Shown here: positions 6,861-8,989 of the stretch, piece after piece
Layout: each line of letters starts with the position of its first letter
Position numbering within the stretch: the stretch's first letter is position 1
Assembly: GCA_027619145.1 (NCBI GenBank)
Contig: JAQCGA010000127.1
Span: 1-8,989 of the forward strand
Origin: a bacterium
GTDB lineage: Bacteria; Latescibacterota; UBA2968; GCA-2709665
DNA: 8,989 nt
Reading direction: 5' to 3'
Notes under the pieces: model-generated
Seen by the model: only the letters and a program-made list of their open reading frames with translations
What the model was told of the DNA's origin: nothing
Database searches by the model: none
Program-made: the position numbers and the translations under genes

Positions 6861-7699
6861 TTCTTCGTTCCACCTTCTCCTGCCAGCATCGTTCGGAGTT
6901 GATCCATCGCCCGGTTTCGTAATTGTCGCACACGCTCTTTGCTGATGCCAAAGCGGGCACCAACCTGCGCCAGGTTAAGCGGTTCGTCGTGGTCCAGACC
7001 GAAGGTGAGAGAAAGAATCTCCGCATCCCGGGCGTTCAGGGTTTGCAGTGCGGTGCGTACCCGTTGTACGTCCTGTTTTTTTGACGTGAATTCATCGGGC
7101 AAAATTGCGCGGTCTGGAATATACTCGTGTAATTCTCGGGCGTTTGTTTCCTGGGCAGGAGCGTCCAGAGAAACGGGCCGGTCCATAAGATTTACGGCTG
7201 CTTGGGTGCGGCGGCTTGTCATTTGAAGCGTGCGCCCGGCTTCCTGGGAAGAAACGTAGCGTCCCCGATCCTGTGAGAGTCGTTCTGCGGATTTGCGTAA
7301 TTTGTCCAGGTCCTCAAATCGGTTGGAGGGCAGGCGCACGGGATGGCGGTGGTTTCGTATGGCGCGCTGGATGGCGTTGCGGATCCACCATACGGCATAG
7401 GTGGTGAACTGATATCCCAGAGAAGGATCAAATTTCTCTACGGCCCGAATCAGGCCCAGGTTTCCCTCGGCAATCAGGTCGTCCAGGGGCAAACCCATGT
7501 GTGTGTGTTCGGATGCCACACGTACTACAAAGCGCAGGTTTCCCTGTACAATGCGGTTGAAAGCGGTTCGATCTCCAGCGCGTGCTCGGGCTATGAAGCG
7601 GTCAAATTCCCCATCTTTCAACAAGGGGTGGCGTTCCAGTTCGTTCAGGTACCGAGAGACAGTGGGAAGGGCCTGCTGGGAATGGGTTGTGCCGATCAT
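6857..7699 (-). CDS. Sigma-70 family RNA polymerase sigma factor, short primary-like (group 2 type)
   Basis: 280 residues that direct RNA polymerase to promoters. Domain order: region 1.2 (about 13-45, VSRYLNELERHPLL), region 2 (about 46-125, with NLRFVV, GLPLDDLIAEGNLGLIRAVEKFDP and TYAVWWIR), region 3 (about 126-190), and region 4 (about 212-270, with the helix-turn-helix LAQVGARFGISKERVRQLRNRAM). Region 1.1 is absent, and the length and sequence fit a group 2 primary-like factor, not an ECF sigma. In region 2.4 the E. coli Gln437 and Thr440 positions are Asn108 and Gln111 here. The start at ATG 7699 is fixed by AAGGAGG 6 nt upstream; a longer frame to 7879 would run into the MerR gene and lacks this support. 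It lies 38 nt after the MerR/B12 gene and is probably co-transcribed and controlled by it. Confidence 0.88.
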   Translation of the reverse strand: MIGTTHSQQALPTVSRYLNELERHPLLKDGEFDRFIARARAGDRTAFNRIVQGNLRFVVRVASEHTHMGLPLDDLIAEGNLGLIRAVEKFDPSLGYQFTTYAVWWIRNAIQRAIRNHRHPVRLPSNRFEDLDKLRKSAERLSQDRGRYVSSQEAGRTLQMTSRRTQAAVNLMDRPVSLDAPAQETNARELHEYIPDRAILPDEFTSKKQDVQRVRTALQTLNARDAEILSLTFGLDHDEPLNLAQVGARFGISKERVRQLRNRAMDQLRTMLAGEGGTKN

Positions 7700-7737
7700 G
7701 TATGGCCTCCTTGTCTGTTTGCGAAGGCAAAATCGTT

Positions 7738-8691
7738 TTAGTTTGTGCGCAGGGTTTCCAGATGGGCGCGCAGGCTGAGCAGGTTGGGTAGCCGCACGGC
7801 GCCGATGGCGTCCAGGGCCTGGTGGTAGTTCTCGCAGGAATGGCCGCCTGCAAGAATGGCGATGTCTTCGGAGAGGCACCGACGCAAACGCTGGAGTTCA
7901 GAGGCAAGGTGGGGGTCATCGCCGGGATATACGATGCTGAGGGCCACGGCCCGGGCATGGTTCTGAAGGGCGGCACCAGCAATTTCTTCGGCAGGCAGGT
8001 TGGGGCCCAGGTAGGTAACACGCCAGCCTTCCGAGGCGGCGGTAATCGCACAGATCAGTGCACCAATTTCGTGCAACTGGCCGGCGGGCGTAACCACCAC
8101 AATTCCGGATGCGGTCTCGGGTACTTCAATCGAGGTTTCCATGTTTCCCAGCAGGGTACGCACCACGGCAGAGGCCAGGTGTTCGTGGGACGCGCGCAGG
8201 CTGCCGTCTCTCCAGAGGTCGCCAATGTTGCGCATCAGGGGGACCACGAGTTTGTCAATGAGCGCGGGCTGGCTGAGGGCGGCAGAGGCGCGAACCAGGG
8301 TATTTTGTAAAGCCCGGGCGTTGAGCTGTTCTACCGCCTGGATTGCAGATTCCAGGAAGATGTCCGGCGAACCGTTGTCCGAAGGTTTCGGGGAACGTAC
8401 GGCTGGAGACGGATCGATTTCGTATTCCTGGACGAGGTCGCCCAATTGCTCCATGGACAGTTCCGCGACCTGGCTGATGCTGTGCCCGGTGAGGGTGGCT
8501 TTGTGAAGGAGCCTAAGCCGCTCGATGTCTTCGTCCGAGTACATCCGTCGGTTGGTGGGCGTACGTGCGGGTATGACCGCGCCGTATCTTTTTTCCCAAA
8601 TGCGGATCGCGTGCGGCGTCAGCCCAGTTTGCTGGGCCGCCACTTTGATGGGGTGGCCCAGCAAAGGTTTGTTATCGGTCTCGGTATTCAC
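7738..8691 (-). CDS. MerR family regulator with B12-binding domain (CarH/LitR-like)
   Basis: 317 residues. An N-terminal MerR winged helix (about 13-80: IKVAAQQTGLTPHAIRIWEKRYG, then RRMYSDEDIERL) is followed by a linker, a B12-binding helical cap (about 105-185) and a Rossmann-type cobalamin domain (about 193-317). The cap carries W-x9-EH (Trp160, Glu170, His171), the hallmark of CarH-type photoreceptors that bind adenosylcobalamin. The cobalamin domain has LHEIG with His207 at the lower-ligand position; the acidic residue usually two before it is Gln205. CarH/LitR proteins repress their own operons and carotenoid genes in the dark and are released by light through B12 photolysis; I infer a similar role here. 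The residue after Trp160 is Arg161, where Thermus CarH has His132. The start is GTG (8691), with GAAGGAG 7 nt upstream and a GTGA overlap with the small upstream frame. Confidence 0.88.
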   Translation of the reverse strand: MNTETDNKPLLGHPIKVAAQQTGLTPHAIRIWEKRYGAVIPARTPTNRRMYSDEDIERLRLLHKATLTGHSISQVAELSMEQLGDLVQEYEIDPSPAVRSPKPSDNGSPDIFLESAIQAVEQLNARALQNTLVRASAALSQPALIDKLVVPLMRNIGDLWRDGSLRASHEHLASAVVRTLLGNMETSIEVPETASGIVVVTPAGQLHEIGALICAITAASEGWRVTYLGPNLPAEEIAGAALQNHARAVALSIVYPGDDPHLASELQRLRRCLSEDIAILAGGHSCENYHQALDAIGAVRLPNLLSLRAHLETLRTN

Positions 8692-8819
8692 ACCGTTTCT
8701 CCTTCGTATTCTGTTGCGTGTACACAGGCCAGTGAAACCAGGCTATAGAGTCGATGATAACGATCCTGACGTTTGATCCGGAGGTCGGTGGGTGCGAGCT
8801 CAAGAAGAGTACTGGGCAT
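8688..8819 (-). CDS. Possible 43-residue leader protein upstream of the MerR/B12 gene
   Basis: From ATG 8819, with GGAG 7 nt upstream, 43 codons run to a TGA that overlaps the GTG of the MerR gene (GTGA). The product is hydrophilic and basic in the middle (RIKRQDRYHRLYS) and acidic at the end (EYEGETV); I recognise no family. An in-frame ATG at 8867 has no Shine-Dalgarno sequence. A still longer frame opening with TTG at 8885 overlaps the predicted -10 box and cannot be translated from that transcript. Start signal and overlap favour real, coupled translation, but it could be merely a leader that sets MerR expression. Confidence 0.4.
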   Translation of the reverse strand: MPSTLLELAPTDLRIKRQDRYHRLYSLVSLACVHATEYEGETV

Positions 8820-8884
8820 GGCAAAACTCCGGATCAGGCCGTGGTGAAGAACAGGTTCGACAATCATGGAGGTTGAATGTTTCA

Positions 8885-8913
8885 AATATATGCGATTGTT
8901 TATATTTTGTCAA
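8885..8913 (-). promoter_or_regulatory. Sigma-70 promoter of the MerR/B12-sigma operon
   Basis: On the minus strand, TTGACA (8913-8908, perfect -35) and TATATT (8890-8885, five of six matches to -10) are separated by exactly 17 nt. Transcription should begin around 8877-8879, leaving a leader of about 60 nt before the small ORF at 8819 and about 187 nt before the MerR start. It looks like a housekeeping-type promoter. Confidence 0.8.
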
Positions 8914-8918
8914 TATAA
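8900..8918. promoter_or_regulatory. 19-bp palindrome over the -35 box, candidate operator
   Basis: TTATATT (8900-8906) and AATATAA (8912-8918) form a perfect 7-bp inverted repeat with a 5-nt centre; on the minus strand it reads TTATATTGACAAAATATAA and contains the -35 hexamer. A dimeric repressor bound here would block the promoter. The MerR/B12 protein encoded just downstream is the natural candidate, but the site is AT-rich and could be palindromic by chance. Confidence 0.45.
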
Positions 8919-8919
8919 T
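8914..8919 (+). promoter_or_regulatory. Possible divergent -10 element (TATAAT), rightward
   Basis: A perfect TATAAT occurs on the + strand, partly inside the candidate operator. At 16-18 nt upstream I find no good -35 (TGCGAT is the 17-nt option) and no TG extension, so a rightward promoter is weakly supported. If real, it would drive a gene beyond the window edge and share the operator. Confidence 0.2.
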
Positions 8920-8989
8920 ATTCGCACTAAAATGAAAAATATGGAATGTTTTTATATATAAAATGTTTTTTAACAATAATTTAATAAGA

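Larger units (their letters stand above)
8886..8989. other. AT-rich intergenic region
   Basis: G+C falls to 18 of 109 bases over 8881-8989, against well over half in the genes. Besides the promoter and operator it contains a perfect 14-bp palindrome TTTTATATATAAAA (8950-8963) and a 9-bp direct repeat AATGTTTTT at 8945-8953 and 8962-8970, 17 nt apart. A third AATGTTT occurs at 8876-8882, around the predicted transcription start. No gene is visible here. Confidence 0.6.

Noticed and set aside
6622..6945. 107-codon + strand frame after the STAS-ATPase gene
   Set aside because: It runs through the terminator hairpins and antisense to the sigma gene; basic low-complexity translation.
6613..7026. 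137-codon - strand frame overlapping the sigma gene
   Set aside because: It is a shifted frame of the sigma gene that crosses both hairpins and the STAS-ATPase end; codon pattern is not coding-like, unlike the 34-codon frame next to it.
7700..7879. 60-residue N-terminal extension of the sigma factor
   Set aside because: It overlaps the end of the MerR/B12 gene, is Arg/Pro-rich as expected from an out-of-frame reading, and ATG 7699 has a near-perfect AAGGAGG.
7822..8310. 162-codon open frame on the + strand
   Set aside because: It is an antisense shadow of the MerR/B12 gene, with no start signal and no recognisable domain.
8820..8878. Cobalamin riboswitch in the leader of the MerR/B12 operon
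   Set aside because: The leader is only about 60 nt to the small ORF and lacks a recognisable B12-box; too short for the class.
8886..8989. Replication origin
   Set aside because: AT-richness alone; no DnaA-box cluster or replication gene is visible.
1..8989. CRISPR array, tRNA, rRNA or insertion sequence
   Set aside because: I found no regularly spaced repeats, cloverleaf-like segments, rRNA motifs or transposase coding sequence.

Overview
The window looks like chromosomal DNA of a Gram-negative (outer-membrane-bearing) bacterium. It encodes the end of a TolC-type outer-membrane channel and a lipobox-bearing periplasmic adaptor. The coding part is roughly 55-65 % G+C in the lines I counted. 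The last ~110 bases fall to about 17 %. Two short dispersed-type palindromic repeats lie between genes, as is common in environmental lineages with repeat-rich intergenic DNA. I cannot name the taxon from sequence alone.

Left part (2-5639, + strand): a compact tripartite ABC-2 efflux operon. In order it holds the C-terminal half of an outer-membrane efflux protein, an HlyD/YbhG-type lipoprotein adaptor, two separate ABC ATPases, and two ABC-2 permeases. The layout matches the E. coli YbhG-YbhF-YbhS-YbhR exporter, with the tandem ATPase YbhF split into two genes. Junctions are overlapping or 1 nt apart, except for a ~142-nt gap after the adaptor that holds a C/G-rich double-hairpin repeat. The ATPases look functionally asymmetric: the first keeps LSGGM but has lost the H-loop His, while the second keeps the His but has LPLGF in place of the signature. 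The dimer should therefore have one consensus and one degenerate ATP site.

Middle (5640-6756): after a CGTCATTCCCG...CGGGAATCCAG repeat comes a stand-alone STAS + GHKL-ATPase fusion protein, probably a partner-switching type regulator. It ends just before a strong bidirectional terminator shared with the convergent minus-strand operon, with a second perfect 13-bp hairpin beside it.

Right part (8913 down to 6756, - strand): a likely operon driven by a near-consensus promoter (TTGACA-17-TATATT). In transcription order it holds a possible 43-codon leader ORF, a CarH/LitR-like MerR + B12-binding regulator, a short primary-like (group 2 type) sigma-70 factor, and an unlisted 34-codon ORF coupled to the sigma stop by a TTGA overlap. 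The arrangement suggests a B12-dependent, possibly light-responsive, switch controlling a dedicated sigma factor. A 19-bp palindrome centred on the -35 box is a candidate operator. The sigma has changed residues at the two positions that read base -12 in E. coli sigma-70. No carotenoid or photolyase genes are visible; any target genes would lie outside the window, possibly to the right of the AT-rich promoter region.
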